Below, in pieces: positions 12,129-23,869 of a DNA stretch of 64,000 nucleotides. The notes under the pieces were generated by a model. The model saw only the letters and a program-made list of their open reading frames with translations, did no database searches and had not been told where the DNA came from. The translations under genes and the position numbers were made by a program. The stretch comes from Terebella lapidaria (taxonomy: Eukaryota; Annelida; Polychaeta; Terebellida; Terebellidae): positions 28,948,481-29,012,480 of the forward strand of contig OX424561.1 in NCBI GenBank assembly GCA_949152475.1. Reading direction: 5' to 3'. Each line of letters begins with the position of its first letter. Positions within the stretch are counted from its first letter, which is position 1.

Positions 12129-13617
12129 TAGTATCTTGATACACAGATTCATAAAAATCAAATCACATTACCTATTGACATTAAATACCTTAGCGGTCTG
12201 TTGCATCCAGTTATCTATGGTTTTCTGATTTCCGTGTTTGTTTATTTTGGCATGATGTTTGAAAGCAAACACTCGTGCACCAAGGGTGTGATTATGGGGT
12301 TCTCTAAGAAGAAGAGGCTAAGGTACAGTACACTGAACTTTGGACAGTAGTATATAATACCATCGCACATTGACTAGGTAATAGTGAGTCTTCTCTCGAT
12401 GCCAGAACTCCTCGATAAAATTAGCAGACAGGACAACTCTTTCTCCATTATGTTCTCTGGTGTTTACACACAAACCGATTTTTTATGACTGTTGTCGTTT
12501 TCCTGAGATTATTTTTTTTTTCGAAAAAAGAAAAATCTTCCAAACTAATCAATCAAGCTTCGAAATATGTTTTAAAAAATCACGGCAGACCAATATCCCA
12601 ATAAATTCACTGATTATAATAACTCATTCCTTTAAAAACAATATCACATAGTTATAAAAAAACACCCTTTTGTGGACATATCCTTAACGTTTCATTTCGC
12701 ACTGCATATAATTTCGAGTTTTGGAGAAAAGCTTGTTATTTGAAGAAGAGTTTTTTTTTCGGAATGTGTGTATTTTCGGCTACAGGGGTATCATATATCG
12801 GTCACTATACCATGGCCTGCTGCAATATCATGGATGGAATAGGCCTGGATTTGATATTTGGCCTTTCGGTACAGTGTCATTCATTTTAGAAGCATACAAC
12901 ATGAATATAGATCGACCGAGCCATTGAGCTCGATTTCCACGTTCGCTGTATAATGAATAGGTCTATATTAAATGACTGTTCAAACGCTAAAAATCGTCAG
13001 TGGCATAGCATCGCTTGTTCAATTTTTTGTTTCTTGTACAATATGTATTGTCTAACGTGGTAATTAGATTACAGCCCAATGAACCAGTTATTCACCGAAT
13101 TATATTACAAAAAATAAAAAAGTATATCATTAAATTCATCCAAATGTTCAGCGCAGGTGTCATACATGCACAGATCTCGTCCTTAACTCAGTGTAAAGTT
13201 CGGCGACCCCACGATAAAGAGGTATATCCCATTACTGGAATGTCATCGAATTGTCTTATTAACGTGATATTGGCAGGAATATTATTTTCCCAAATCAATT
13301 ACATATGCCTGTGGTCTCACAAAAATAGGTCACAAAACAAACTATGCTTGATCAAATAGATAAATCAGGCATTTGACAGTACTAGTAGCCGCTTTTGTTT
13401 TGTTTTGTGCGCCACTCAGAGTTACTCTGACCTAACCTATTTCACACTCGATTGGCTCGAACATTTACGAATAAGCTGGAATCGCTTTGCATAAAGGGAT
13501 ACAAAGCGCCGAGAATGGCGGTAATGTAAACAAACTCAAAATATCTCTACCAGAAACTCACAACGAAATCAACTTGAAAGGGGCGTCTGTTTGGATATAC
13601 AAGTGCAGATATATAGC
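12129..13617. other. Non-coding stretch with one dispersed repeat
   Basis: No exon-like signal. 13197-13270 resembles 22335-22400, on the other side of the Gypsy insertion, sharing ATCGAATTGTCTTATTAAC with small changes. Otherwise the sequence looks unique and AT-rich. Confidence 0.5.
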
Positions 13618-13903
13618 TGTAGCATTTTTAGATGACTGTAACGACCCGTCCCTCCCGCGCACCACATTTCCATGACAACACAGACTCTCTACATGACTTT
13701 ACACGCGGTACATAAGCACTATACGATCAATACACAATCAATATACAAGTAGGTCAGCTCACACACACCCTCGGCCCCGTCCAATCAAATAATTCGGCTC
13801 AGTGCAGCGGCCTTGACCTTCATACACCTATACTTCACCACATGGAAAATAACATGCACCGCACCCAGAACACGTGAACAGTACATGAACCGGGGAAACC
13901 CAC
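13618..13903 (+). repeat. 5' LTR fragment of the Gypsy element
   Basis: Begins TGTAGCATTTTTAG and matches 21279-21563 nearly base for base, ending at CGGGGAAACCCAC. Beyond that base the left copy continues into pol while the right copy continues as LTR. This marks a deletion breakpoint rather than a natural LTR end. Confidence 0.93.
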
Positions 13904-15517
13904 GGAGCCCTACCAGGACCCGGAGAGGAGCCCGACCCGTCCACGGTGGACGCCAGTCATTATGGCGACCTGCCTCCACATCTGCAAGAGATGGTGGACC
14001 GCGCTGGACTCGCACCAGAACAGCACCGGCGCTGTGCCAAACTTGTCCATCAATACCAGGACACGTTCATGCATCCGGAAGGACAGCTGGGACGAACTCA
14101 AGTCGTCCAACACAGGATCGACACTGGCACCTCGGCCCCGATTCGGCAACGGCAACGATCCGTCCCCCAGGCCCAGCAAAGCTTCATCGGTGAGGAGATC
14201 GACAAGATGCTACACTTGGGGTGTATAGAGCTGTCTGATTCGCCCTGGAGCTCACAGGTGGTGCTCATGCGTAAAAAGAACGGCCAAGTGCGATTTTGCG
14301 TCGACTATTGGCTCCTGAATGACGTCACTCGCAAGGATTCATATCCTTTGCCCAATATTCAGGACACTCACGACGACCTGGCGGGCGCTACATACTTTTC
14401 GGCCCTGGACTTGGCCTCTGGTTACTGGCAGGTCGAAGTCGACCCAACTGACAAGCCGAAAACTGCCTTTGCCACAAGGAAAGGACTGTATCAGTTTAAG
14501 GTCATGCCATTCGGCCTTAGTAATGCACCGGCAACATTCGAACGGCTAATGGAAACCATACTTTGTGGATACTTGTGTACACGGTGTATGTGTTATCTGG
14601 ATGACGTCATCGCTTACGGCAGAACATTTGATCAGGCACTCGCAAACTTGGAAGCGGTCCTGGATCGAATCAGATCGGCAGGCCTGAAACTGCAACCCAA
14701 AAAGTGCGAACTGTTTCAGAGAGAAATCTTGTACTTGGGGTTCATAGTTAGCAGCCAAGGAATACGAGTCGACCCAAGTAAAGTCAAAGCCATTAGAGAA
14801 TGGCCGACTCCATGCGAGATCACCGACGTCAGGGCTTTCCTTGGTTTTGCCAACTACCACAGGTGATTCATTAAGGACTATGCTGAGATTGCTGAACCGC
14901 TGGTAGCTCTCACCCGAGGTGAATGTCATTTCACTTGGGGACCGGCCCAACGACAAGCTTTCCAGCGACTCTGTGATGCCCTCATCAAGGCGCCCAAGCT
15001 CGCTCACCCGACCCAGAACCCGGACGACTATTTCATCCTCGACACGGATGCAAGTGGCTTTGCTGTGGGAGGCGCACTCTCACGAAGGGTTAACAGGAAA
15101 GAAATTCCCATCGGGTTTGCCAGCAAAACCCTATCCCGAACCCAACTGAACTATTGCACCACCTATCGGGAACTACTGGCAGTAGTTGAAATGGTACAGC
15201 ACTATCGGCACTATCTCTGGAGTAGGGAATTCCTCCTCCGGACCGACCACAGCTCCTTGAGGTGGCTCAAGAACTATAGCGACGCCGACGGCATGCTCGC
15301 CAGGTGGCTCGCTAAGTTGCAGCAGTACGACTCCAGGATAGAGCATCGACCCGGTAAACTACACGGCAACGCTGACGGCCTGTCACGGTGTCACAGTTGT
15401 AAACACCAAGACTGTCCCGGACGACTCGTCATGCCTCCAACCGACCCAGAAACCAGTTCTGGAGAACTTCCAGTTCGTCGGATAACTGTTGACAAGGGCA
15501 GACCTCCTGGACAGTGA
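13904..15517 (+). pseudogene. pol: Gypsy pol: reverse transcriptase and RNase H, one nonsense codon
   Basis: The frame runs through a reverse-transcriptase domain (LRKKNGQ-like VLMRKKNGQVRFCVDY, SALDLASGYWQ, MPFGLSNAPATF, catalytic CYLDDV near 14597) to LGFANYHR. It is then interrupted by TGA at 14864-14866, which looks like a CpG-to-TpG change of an arginine codon. The same frame resumes and carries an RNase H-like domain (LDTDASGFAVGG, RELLAVVEMVQHY, RTDHSSLRWL, GNADGLSR) to a stop at 15517. Protease and gag are absent, so the first coding base after the LTR is a breakpoint, not a start. The element cannot make a normal polyprotein from this copy. Confidence 0.92.
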
Positions 15518-17340
15518 TTCAATAATATCACCGGTCTCGCCCCGACTAATTTCGGCACGTCAAGTTGTTCGAGTCAGTGCCTTGCACGCCACACTGGATG
15601 GTCAAAAGTGGCTATCGGACTACATGACTCAGGACATTGTCGCTGCACAGCAAGCCGACCCCAGCGTCGGAAAAGTGCGACAGTGTATACTAGCCGGCAC
15701 AAAACCAGACTCGAGGGAAGTTGCACGCCACGGAGAGGAGGTAAAGACACTTGTTTCTCGCTGGAACCTCCTGGCGCTTCAAGACGGAGTACTGGTACGA
15801 AACACAAAACCTGACCCCGCTGGACGAACCGTGGTGCAAACTGTGCTTCCTGTCGCACTCAGGACTCAGGTTCTGCACCAACTTCACGACCTGAAGATTG
15901 TCGGACATCTCGGCATACAGCGTACCATCGAAAGAGTCAGGCGCCGCTTCTACTGGCCCGGCTTGGCGTTGGACGTCGCCCGCTGGTGTGCCCGTTGCCC
16001 ACAATATGTGACCCGCAAGGGTAAACCGACCCCAAAAGATCGCCCCTGACACAGTTGCCAACAGGAGCTATTTCGACAGGATAACGATGGACAATCTTGA
16101 CACTCATAAAGTCATCGGAAGAGGCCATCGGTACATACTTGTCGTGTCGGACTACTTCTCGAAGTACATGGACGCCTTCCCGCTACGGCGACATACGGCC
16201 AAAAATGTTGCCGACATCTTGGTGAACAGGTGGATAGTTTACCATGGTGTACCAAAGGCTTTTCATAGCGACCAAGGTACCGAGTTCGAGTCGTCCCTGT
16301 TCCGCAATGTCGTGCGTCTCCTGGGCGCCAAGAAAATTCGTACGACCCCATATCGACCTCAGAGTGACGGCCAAGTCGATCGTTTTAATAGGACATTGCT
16401 AAACATGCTGAGTGCATTTGTCAGCGACCGTGCAAACAACTGGGACTTGCACCTACCATATGTGTTAATAGCCTATAGAACCTCGGTACACTCGTCCACG
16501 GGATGCACCCCGCATCTGATGGTGTATGGACACGAGTGTAATCTGCCAGTCGACCTGGTGTTCCCGACCTACGACCCCGAGCCTCTACCTCCGTGTGGTC
16601 CGGAGTATGTCGAGTATCTGCGGCAAGCCATCAGAACCGCCCATGGTTTCGCCCAAGACCATCTCGAGAAAGCAGCAATCCGGCAAAAGATGGGTTATAA
16701 CGCCCACGCAAAACCACGACCCCAGTTTCAACCAGGAGAACTGGTCCGGTATTATTATCTGCCTCTCACGCAGAATAATAAGTTCGCTCGACCCTGGACT
16801 GGTCCTTGGAGGATCATCGACCGTGTGACTGAGGTAGATTATCGTATCGCCTTGGTTTCCAACCCCCGAAACACTCGAGTTGTTCATCTGGATGTGTTAA
16901 AACCATACGAAGGTGACAACCAAGCGGCTCACATCTACTCCGACCCTGTACGACCTACACAGTCGTCAAGCAAGTCCGACCCGGAACACTCACCCAACCC
17001 CATGGGACTTCTCAAGGAATTCTATTACCCTTGGGAGGTTACAGTACAAGATCGGCATACTGATTCAGACCAAACTGCTGAGTCTGACTCACCAACGACC
17101 AAGAATCGTCAGTCACGACCTCCGACCTCATCCGGCTCAAGCCGACATCGACAAAAGAAAAGATCGCGCAAATCAAGTTCGGACATGCCAAACTGGCATG
17201 CAAACCACGTGGACAAAAGCCCGCGAAATCTTCCGACCCTGAAACAAGTGAGGCTACGCCCCTGCCTGCTCGACCCAGTCGACCCAAACGCCACGCGCGC
17301 AGACAGGCCCGATACAGATAACACCGGCCTAGTTATCTGA
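15489..17340 (+). pseudogene. Gypsy integrase, frameshifted, catalytic Glu replaced
   Basis: The zinc-binding N-terminus (H..H near GHLGIQRTIERVRRRFYWPG and WCARCPQ) reads in one frame to a stop at 16049. The core domain reads in another frame from about 16087 to 17340, so at least two indels separate RNase H, the zinc finger and the core. The core shows GHRYILVVSDYFSKY, HSDQGTEFES and RPQSDGQVDRFNR. In Ty3 integrases the last motif is normally GQVERFNR with the third catalytic acid; here the codon at 16378-16380 is GAT, giving Asp. A GPF-like WTGPWRIIDR segment and a polar tail of about 130 residues follow. Confidence 0.9.
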
Positions 17341-17935
17341 TTGATCTCATTGATGATCAAATATGCATGTTCAATGGACTATGATGTCATGTCATTCCTT
17401 ATAAATAATATATTATATTACAATATTCATATATGCATATAACACTGTTTTACCATGTACAAGATGTCAGTGAGGCAATTTCGGTATATATACATTTGAT
17501 ATGATATTATGATTACGATGCTGGTGAATAATTGGTTGCATTATGATGTGTGCTTCGACCCCGTATAACATATACTATTGTTCCGCGTGTGTTACGCAAT
17601 GACTAAATATGTCATGTCAAGCTTCAATCCATGTGTCAGCCGAAGAGGATAATTCATGAGTCACGCCGTGAGTAAGGCCACTCAGTTGTCGAAGAGGTGA
17701 TAGAGTGATTTGTTCTGGGGTATGCGTCGATATAGCCTCTACCCACTCTATGTAACATTCAGAGGAACGGCCTATTGGTACGAGAACTAATCACAGAACA
17801 AGGGCCACTGGCCTCAAAGGAAGAGCTTCGGAAATGTTTGCACAGAACTATTCAAAAATCCTTGAATACTGTATTTGATTTGGTACATATATGTTGTGGC
17901 CAAATTGTAACTGTACTGGGCAGAATCTATATGTT

Positions 17936-18554
17936 GTTGGGCCAATAAATGTTTCCTGTATTAACTATTTTTCATTGTGGTCAATAATTGACTTAACTAG
18001 TAAAAGTAATGATAACCTATCCGGTTACAGCCATGATTGGATAGAACTTTTTAGGGCCCGGACGAGTCAGAAATTTCCGACCCGAGTACCTGTGTGGTCT
18101 GACCCAATCCGTCCAAATATATAACAAAATTCGAATGATACTCACTGGAGCAATTTATAACACGTAAACGCCAGACATAGATCTTTGACACCTTTTTTTC
18201 TCAGTTTTTTTTTTTTTGCAAAGTTTGAAAAAGATCACAATGTCATGACCTCATAAAACTATACTTCGTTTTTTTTTCCCCGATGATTTCCTTGTCATTC
18301 TTGGATTTTAATACTGTTTATCATAAATATTCAAAAATTTATCTTTATTCGTTCTCGGTTATGGATAACGAAATTCCGACCCAGATTATTGTATATGACT
18401 CACCCCGAATTTGGGTACCTGTCGACTCTTCCGGGCCCTGAACCTTCACATTGTTGAACCCAATAATAAATGTTTCTTGTCATAACTATTTTCATTGTGG
18501 CCAATAAGACTTAATTAGTTAAACTAGTGTTACCTTATTCAGTTACAGCCATGA
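17936..18554. repeat. Pair of diverged direct repeats about 515 bp apart
   Basis: 17936-18034 and 18452-18554 share AATAAATGTTTC, TAACTATTTT, CATTGTGG.CAATAA and GTTACAGCCATGA in the same order. Each copy is near a CC-rich TACCTGT..TC block. They look like two units of an old tandem duplication inside the Gypsy 3' region. Confidence 0.7.
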
Positions 18555-21142
18555 AATCTCTACAATTCAGAAGCTTTACCTTATTGAGCCCGTATAAAAA
18601 TCACCTAAGTATTATTTGGACCAATGTGTAAGATTTTCAAGGTTCTGAATATGTTTCTCTTATTTAGGAGGCACAATGCTTTTTTAGCTAGATTTAGATC
18701 AGACTTTTTCATGGTTTTTTTTTTTTTAGTGTTTTGATTTATACTGCAGAGACATTTCAACAACTTATTTGCATCTCCAATAATTTATGACATGCATGAA
18801 AGCTTTTTTCATCACTGCTAAAAATTTGCGATCATGTTTTTCTTTGCCCAAATGCTGGTTTGAAGATTATCGTATATGTGAGTGAATGAGTGTCACTGTC
18901 AGCAAAGACCGTCGACCTGTCAAACAACCAAAATTGCCGCTAGCGTGACTGCTATCAAAATCAGCACTGACAATTTTCGTCGGCAATATAAAACTATCAT
19001 AAACATGATAAATGAGCTAGTATCCATTTGTTTCTGCTTATTTCAGGAGGAAACTAAGTTTTTTCCCCCGACAAAGTGTACTGTAAAAGTTCGGCAAATC
19101 TGCCAAGTTTTGTTGTTTCTCTGGTTGTTTCCGACTGCTGAGTCTGTTCATAGATCTAGTCAAATCTCGTGAAATCTCGCTTCACTTCAGTAGGTATTTC
19201 TGAATAAATTTCCCCATAAACAAGCTTTGTATGGTGATATTTTTACGAAGTATTCCCAGTGAAGTAGGAATGAGTCATAGAAAAAAACATTTATTTGGGT
19301 CGAAACAAGTATTTCCACAAATACCGCACCCAGTAGATTCCACGATCTCGTGGAAGCTTATGACCTTGACCCCAATGCGTCAGTATTTATCGCTAATTGG
19401 CGGGATTTGCTCACGTGATAAATTGCATATAATTATATCCACGTGTAAATCATAAACATGTGGGTGTGTCCGTCAAGACAGCTTCCTGATTGGACAATTC
19501 AGTGACTATCTGGCTGGCTGGCTGGCTGGCTGACTGGCTCGGGGGCCACAGGCTGATAGAATTTGCCTACTGGAATATGGAATACCACCACTAAAACGAT
19601 AATTATTATGTTGCCGTATCAACTTGTTTTTCATTTTTGCAATAGCATACTGTATCTATTTATTGTGCGGAATGTATATTCAGAACTTCTTGCATATGAT
19701 TGCAAGAAAGCACTGTTTCAGTGAAGATCAAAACGGGAGTGGTGATGGGTATGAAACGGTGACATACAAAAAAAAACGGTCGGAACACACGTCTCCTGGG
19801 ATCATTATCGCTAATAACTTATTACATTAACCATGATTAGGTATACGGGCGTCATTTTCCTCCCAACGGGCCCCGGGCCCTCCCAATTGGCCACAGTTGA
19901 ATGGCCTGTTGTGGTTCCAAGTGGCACTTTCAAGAATGTAAACAAAAGAAAAATTTCAAAAAAAAAAAAAAAAACCAACATCATAAAGGAAGAGCCCTGC
20001 TCTTCCTAAAAATCTATCATACCAAGATGCGGCCTGTCACCAAATCCATCACACAGAAATTCATAGCGCCACGGTGTGACCGACCCAGTTCATTACATCT
20101 GCGACCCCTACAATATTTGAGGCCCCGTCGTCTTGTGAACAAGCTGAAAATGAACGGAACGATGTCCGCCCCTGTGAGTGATTGATATTCATATCTCAGC
20201 CTGTAATAACTGTGTATCGTCTGTGAAATAACAATTCGACCCCGCTAGTTTATTGTGCGCTAACTTGTGGGAAAAGGAACGATTAGCTGTGATAGTTCAC
20301 AAGGTACGCACGAGCGCTAATAAGCTTTTTACAGCGCCCAGTGCACATGAACTTTCCCTTGATAAAGACTATAGAGTATCGTCGGGCAAAAAGAGCCCCG
20401 TAATAATGAACAGTCGAACAGTATACTAGTATTCAGAATATGTCTTGGAGTGTGTTATCCAGGGGACGGCAGACGGACATATGGAAATCTGGACAATGTG
20501 AGGACCCCCCTACTGTCATAATGGACTGGCCTAGTAGGCCAACGAAAGATCGCACCCACGTTTCCCTGACGACGGCCCCGCCTTGCGGCTACACACTTGG
20601 AACAATGACACGCTGCGTGAAATCGGATTCGTACAAATATAATGCCATACTCCAGAAAACATGGCAGAAGTTGACCTTGAATACACTCGGACTATTACTA
20701 CAGTCGATCGACCCAGTGAACTTGTCGACCTTATATTACAGCGGCCCCGCCATCTCTCGCCAGCAAACGTGGTCGGGAGTGGTAATTACGACCCTGAACT
20801 GTCGGCCCAATAACATGCCGGCCCTGTGGTGACACGGGAAAAATCCTGGTCACAGTGTAAATATTTGTATATAGTAGAAATAGTTATCCTGTTCACGGCT
20901 TAAATGTTGTAAATAATTAAGGCTAATCCAGTACCTTATTTTTCAGCAATAGACTCTAAATGAATTTCCATTCTATTCGAGAATGTCGAGGAAAGTTTTA
21001 TTTTATCATATCATTTCACCATTCGTTGTGTTGCATGTATTTGTATATGTATCATCGTAGTGACTGTTGACGGACTGACAGCTGACGTTTATTTTGACAG
21101 TTAGGATCTTTTTATTGTATATAGTGCTTTCTCATTGTCGCG

Positions 21143-21168
21143 GTGTGTGTGTGTGTGTGTGTGTGTGT
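21143..21168. repeat. (GT)n microsatellite
   Basis: Thirteen GT dinucleotides in a row inside the Gypsy 3' region. Confidence 0.95.
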
Positions 21169-21278
21169 TGGGTTTTTTTACCTTTTAGGACTTTCTTAGC
21201 TTTTCATGTTTAGTTTTTGGCGACGGTAGAGTCCGGGGAGGGTAACCCCGAGGGCGTAGGATTAATGAAGGGGTGTAA

Positions 21279-22017
21279 TGTAGCATTTTTAGTGACTGTA
21301 ACGACCCGTCCCTCCCGCGCACCACATTTCCATGACAACACAGACTCTCTACATGACTTTACACGCGGTACATAGGCACTATACGATCAATACACAATCA
21401 ATATACAAGTAGGTCAGCTCGCACACATCCCCGGCCCCGTCCAGTCAAATAATTCGGCTCAGTGCAGCGGCCTTGACCTTCATACACCTATACTTCACCA
21501 CATGGAAAATAACATGCACCGCACCCAGAACACGTGAACAGTACATGAACCGGGGAAACCCACTTTCCCGGTGAGATCAGCACATACATAGCCAATCCAT
21601 AGGTCCATGGCCAATCACACAACACCGTATACTTTAGGCGGGAAAATACACCACATGGTCCCTCGGCCCCGCAGCTCTTTGTAGTCTGGTGAATGTCGTC
21701 GATACGAATAGACGCATTTGAAGTTGAGTGAAAGATTCGAGTGTACAAGACGTGTATTTCGAAGTGGACTATATAGCCGTGATCGTATAAGAAGATATAC
21801 TAATAACTGGATATATAAATTGTCATATAAGAAGGACTATATAAGAAGGGATATTACTCAACTTAGAGTGTGAATCGGCCTGTTGGATGCGTGTGTCGCC
21901 ATTGAACATTACCATCTAATAAACAGTTGAAAAGAACACTGCCGGCTTGTTAATAACACAATGTCCCCGGAATATGTTTACGGCCTGATACCGGCCTGGT
22001 GAACGGTATTCGTTACA
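21279..22017 (+). repeat. 3' LTR of the Gypsy element
   Basis: Starts TGTAGCATTTTTAGTGACTG directly after GGGGTGTAA. It includes promoter-like CTATATAAGAAGG near 21839 and an AATAAA near 21918, as expected for U3 and R. The end is placed at TTACA (22017) only because LTRs usually end CA; the true end could lie further right, since TGTAGC/GCTACA pairs occur at 22130-22155 and 22438-22463. Confidence 0.7.
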
Positions 22018-22117
22018 TAACTGTTATGTTCTCTTCGTTCGATCAGAAAGGTGTGGAAAAATACATAACTGCCAATATCACTTTAACCTCAATAACAATA
22101 ACCAATAACTTATTATT

Positions 22118-22466
22118 GGTGTCACTACGATGTAGCCACCACGCCATAACGCTACAGTGTTTTCCCCTTTCGAAGAGACCTCGTCTCCGAAGTCAGCTAT
22201 ATCCCACTGCTGAGCCAGATCACAAGCCACACCAATCCACACAAATATGGCAGTTATGTGAGTCAACAGCGAGGGCCGACCCGGGTGCGACGCTGAGAGA
22301 ACCCAGTGGTTCGAAAGGTATGGCACCAATATAAAGTTCAGCAACCCCATGATAAAAAAATTATACCCCCGGAGTGTCACCGAATTGTCTTATTAACCTA
22401 CCAGCACGTTCACGCTATAACCGTGGTGTCACTACTATGTAGCCAACACGTCAAAACGCTACATGA
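22118..22466. repeat. Direct repeats ending in TGTAGC...GCTACA
   Basis: GGTGTCACTAC followed by TGTAGCCACCACG and AACGCTACA occurs at 22118-22155. A close copy occurs at 22424-22463. Each copy holds a TGTAGC/GCTACA inverted pair 26 bp long overall. The segment between includes 22335-22400, which resembles 13197-13270 on the other side of the Gypsy insertion. The nature of the block is unclear. Confidence 0.6.
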
Positions 22467-23565
22467 GTACAATCGGGTCCCCTGAATTACTAGTACAACG
22501 ACATGGTCCCTTTGGTCCTTCCGCACGCTCCCAACGTAGATACGAACAACCTTTAAATAGGTAACGACACATGGACGCGTTGGCGATCAGTAATTTTTTT
22601 TCTTTCTTTTTAGAGAGCGGATCCATGAATTATGAAAGAGCCGCAGAAGCTCTGATTTTTTTCTTCGGAAAGTCTGAATTAAGCCAGTATTAAACTCCCT
22701 TTCTAATGCGGAGTCAGGAGAAGAGATGACTGGAATCGAAAACACGTTCAAGTCTCTCACGTTTGAATGATATGACGTCATACAGTGCGGGATTGGTAGG
22801 TTCATTTCAACGTGGTTTCGATTTCAGCCGTCTCTTTTATGTTCTCATATTCAGGTTTTATGGCATATGCCATTTTTGAAAGTATCCAACAGCCTGGAAT
22901 ATGACTTCATGCACATTCATGAAAAAAAAAACCTAACGAAATCCCTACAATTTCCAGTGATGAATAGATATCTAAGTGAAATAAAACAACTGGAAGTAAA
23001 GAAGTGGCTAGAAATGATATTTGAAAAGTTGGAAATAGTGATAACAATGAGTGTAGGTTTTTTTTTTTTTTATCTACGGTAGTCATTTACACACGGAACA
23101 ATTTCACTGAAGTATCTACATCTAGGTAAACTAATAAATAACATAGTATGATACTATTAAATGTGCATGCTCATACATGTAATTCTTTCCTTGTAGAGTA
23201 TTACGTTGTTAGATATATTCAATTGAATGCTCTTGAGCATTTTTCGTGAGAGAAAAAAAAACGTACTATTGAATAACCAATGGTCGCAAACTTATATGGG
23301 TGTCGTAATTGTATTGTCAGCAACCAGCAATATGTATAGGCCTACTACGTATGTAAATAGAATATTTAATCTGGTACCTCTACACAGCTACGCTTTGATT
23401 ATTGGCTCAGTATGGATAAAAATTTTCCCTCCTCCATTTGGATACCTGTCGGGTTTTGTCCACTAAAAAAATCCAAAAGTAAAAACCCGAATCAAAATGC
23501 AAACACCGTTCAGTGGACGAACAAAGCATTACGTCATATACTTCAGATGTTGAATTTCTACTTAC
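22467..23565. other. Non-coding stretch
   Basis: No supported exon. T- and A-runs occur near 22594, 22922 and 23058. The motif GGATACCTGTCGGG near 23440 resembles GGGTACCTGTCGAC near 18412, another hint of dispersed repeat. Confidence 0.45.
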
Positions 23566-23634
23566 TCATTATGTTCGCGTAAGCCAGGAGATTTTTCATA
23601 GTATCTGCTTCAATGAAGGGATCGTTTGGCAATC
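23566..23634 (-). CDS. Possible orphan exon, 23 codons, phase 1-1
   Basis: On the minus strand a pyrimidine-rich TTTACACTTCAG acceptor is followed by 69 nt reading LPNDPFIEADTMKNLLAYAN, then a strong GA|GTAAGT donor at 23566. Entry and exit phases are both 1, so the exon is symmetric. I do not recognise the peptide and found no convincing partner exon on either side. It could be an exon of an unmodelled gene or chance. Confidence 0.3.
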
Positions 23635-23869
23635 CTGAAGTGTAAACTTCATACGGAAAAATACACAATTGTGAACAAACAACGACTTGAAAACACATTG
23701 TATGTAAAACATACACGACAATGACGAAAGCGTGAGATATTTTGTTTGAATTGCAATTGGCAGGCCTACCTCCAAAACATCTTCTGACTGAAACACAACC
23801 GAGGAAAAATATACGACAAAATATTGTGTGGCGAACTCTCCCAAATTCTAGACTTTCAATCAATACCAC

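Larger units (their letters stand above)
17341..21278 (+). other. Long non-coding 3' internal region of the Gypsy element
   Basis: About 3.9 kb separate the integrase stop from the 3' LTR, unusually long for Gypsy. I see no envelope-like protein. The longest open frame (20440-20832, 130 aa) has no recognisable domain. Two related blocks, 17936-18034 and 18452-18554, suggest an old internal duplication. An A-run lies near 19957 and a CTGG microsatellite near 19510. A (GT)n tract lies at 21143-21168, and the polypurine tract near 21266 precedes the LTR. Confidence 0.6.
13618..22017 (+). mobile_element. Ty3/Gypsy LTR retrotransposon, internally deleted
   Basis: Two long terminal repeat segments in direct orientation (13618-13903 and from 21279) bracket a pol region in Ty3 order: reverse transcriptase, RNase H, integrase. 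The 285-bp overlap of the two repeats differs at roughly six positions by eye, so insertion is recent. The left repeat stops abruptly at 13903 and runs straight into pol, so the rest of that repeat, the primer-binding site, gag and protease are missing. A purine-rich tract (AATGAAGGGGTG) lies just before the right repeat. No matching target duplication was found. The right boundary at 22017 (ending TTACA) is a guess. Confidence 0.88.

Noticed and set aside
14546..15007. Antisense frame of 153 codons opposite reverse transcriptase
   Set aside because: Shadow of the pol coding sequence on the other strand.
20440..20832. 130-codon frame in the Gypsy 3' region as a possible envelope gene
   Set aside because: No signal peptide, membrane segment or cysteine pattern, and no family likeness. 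Kept only as a degenerate frame.
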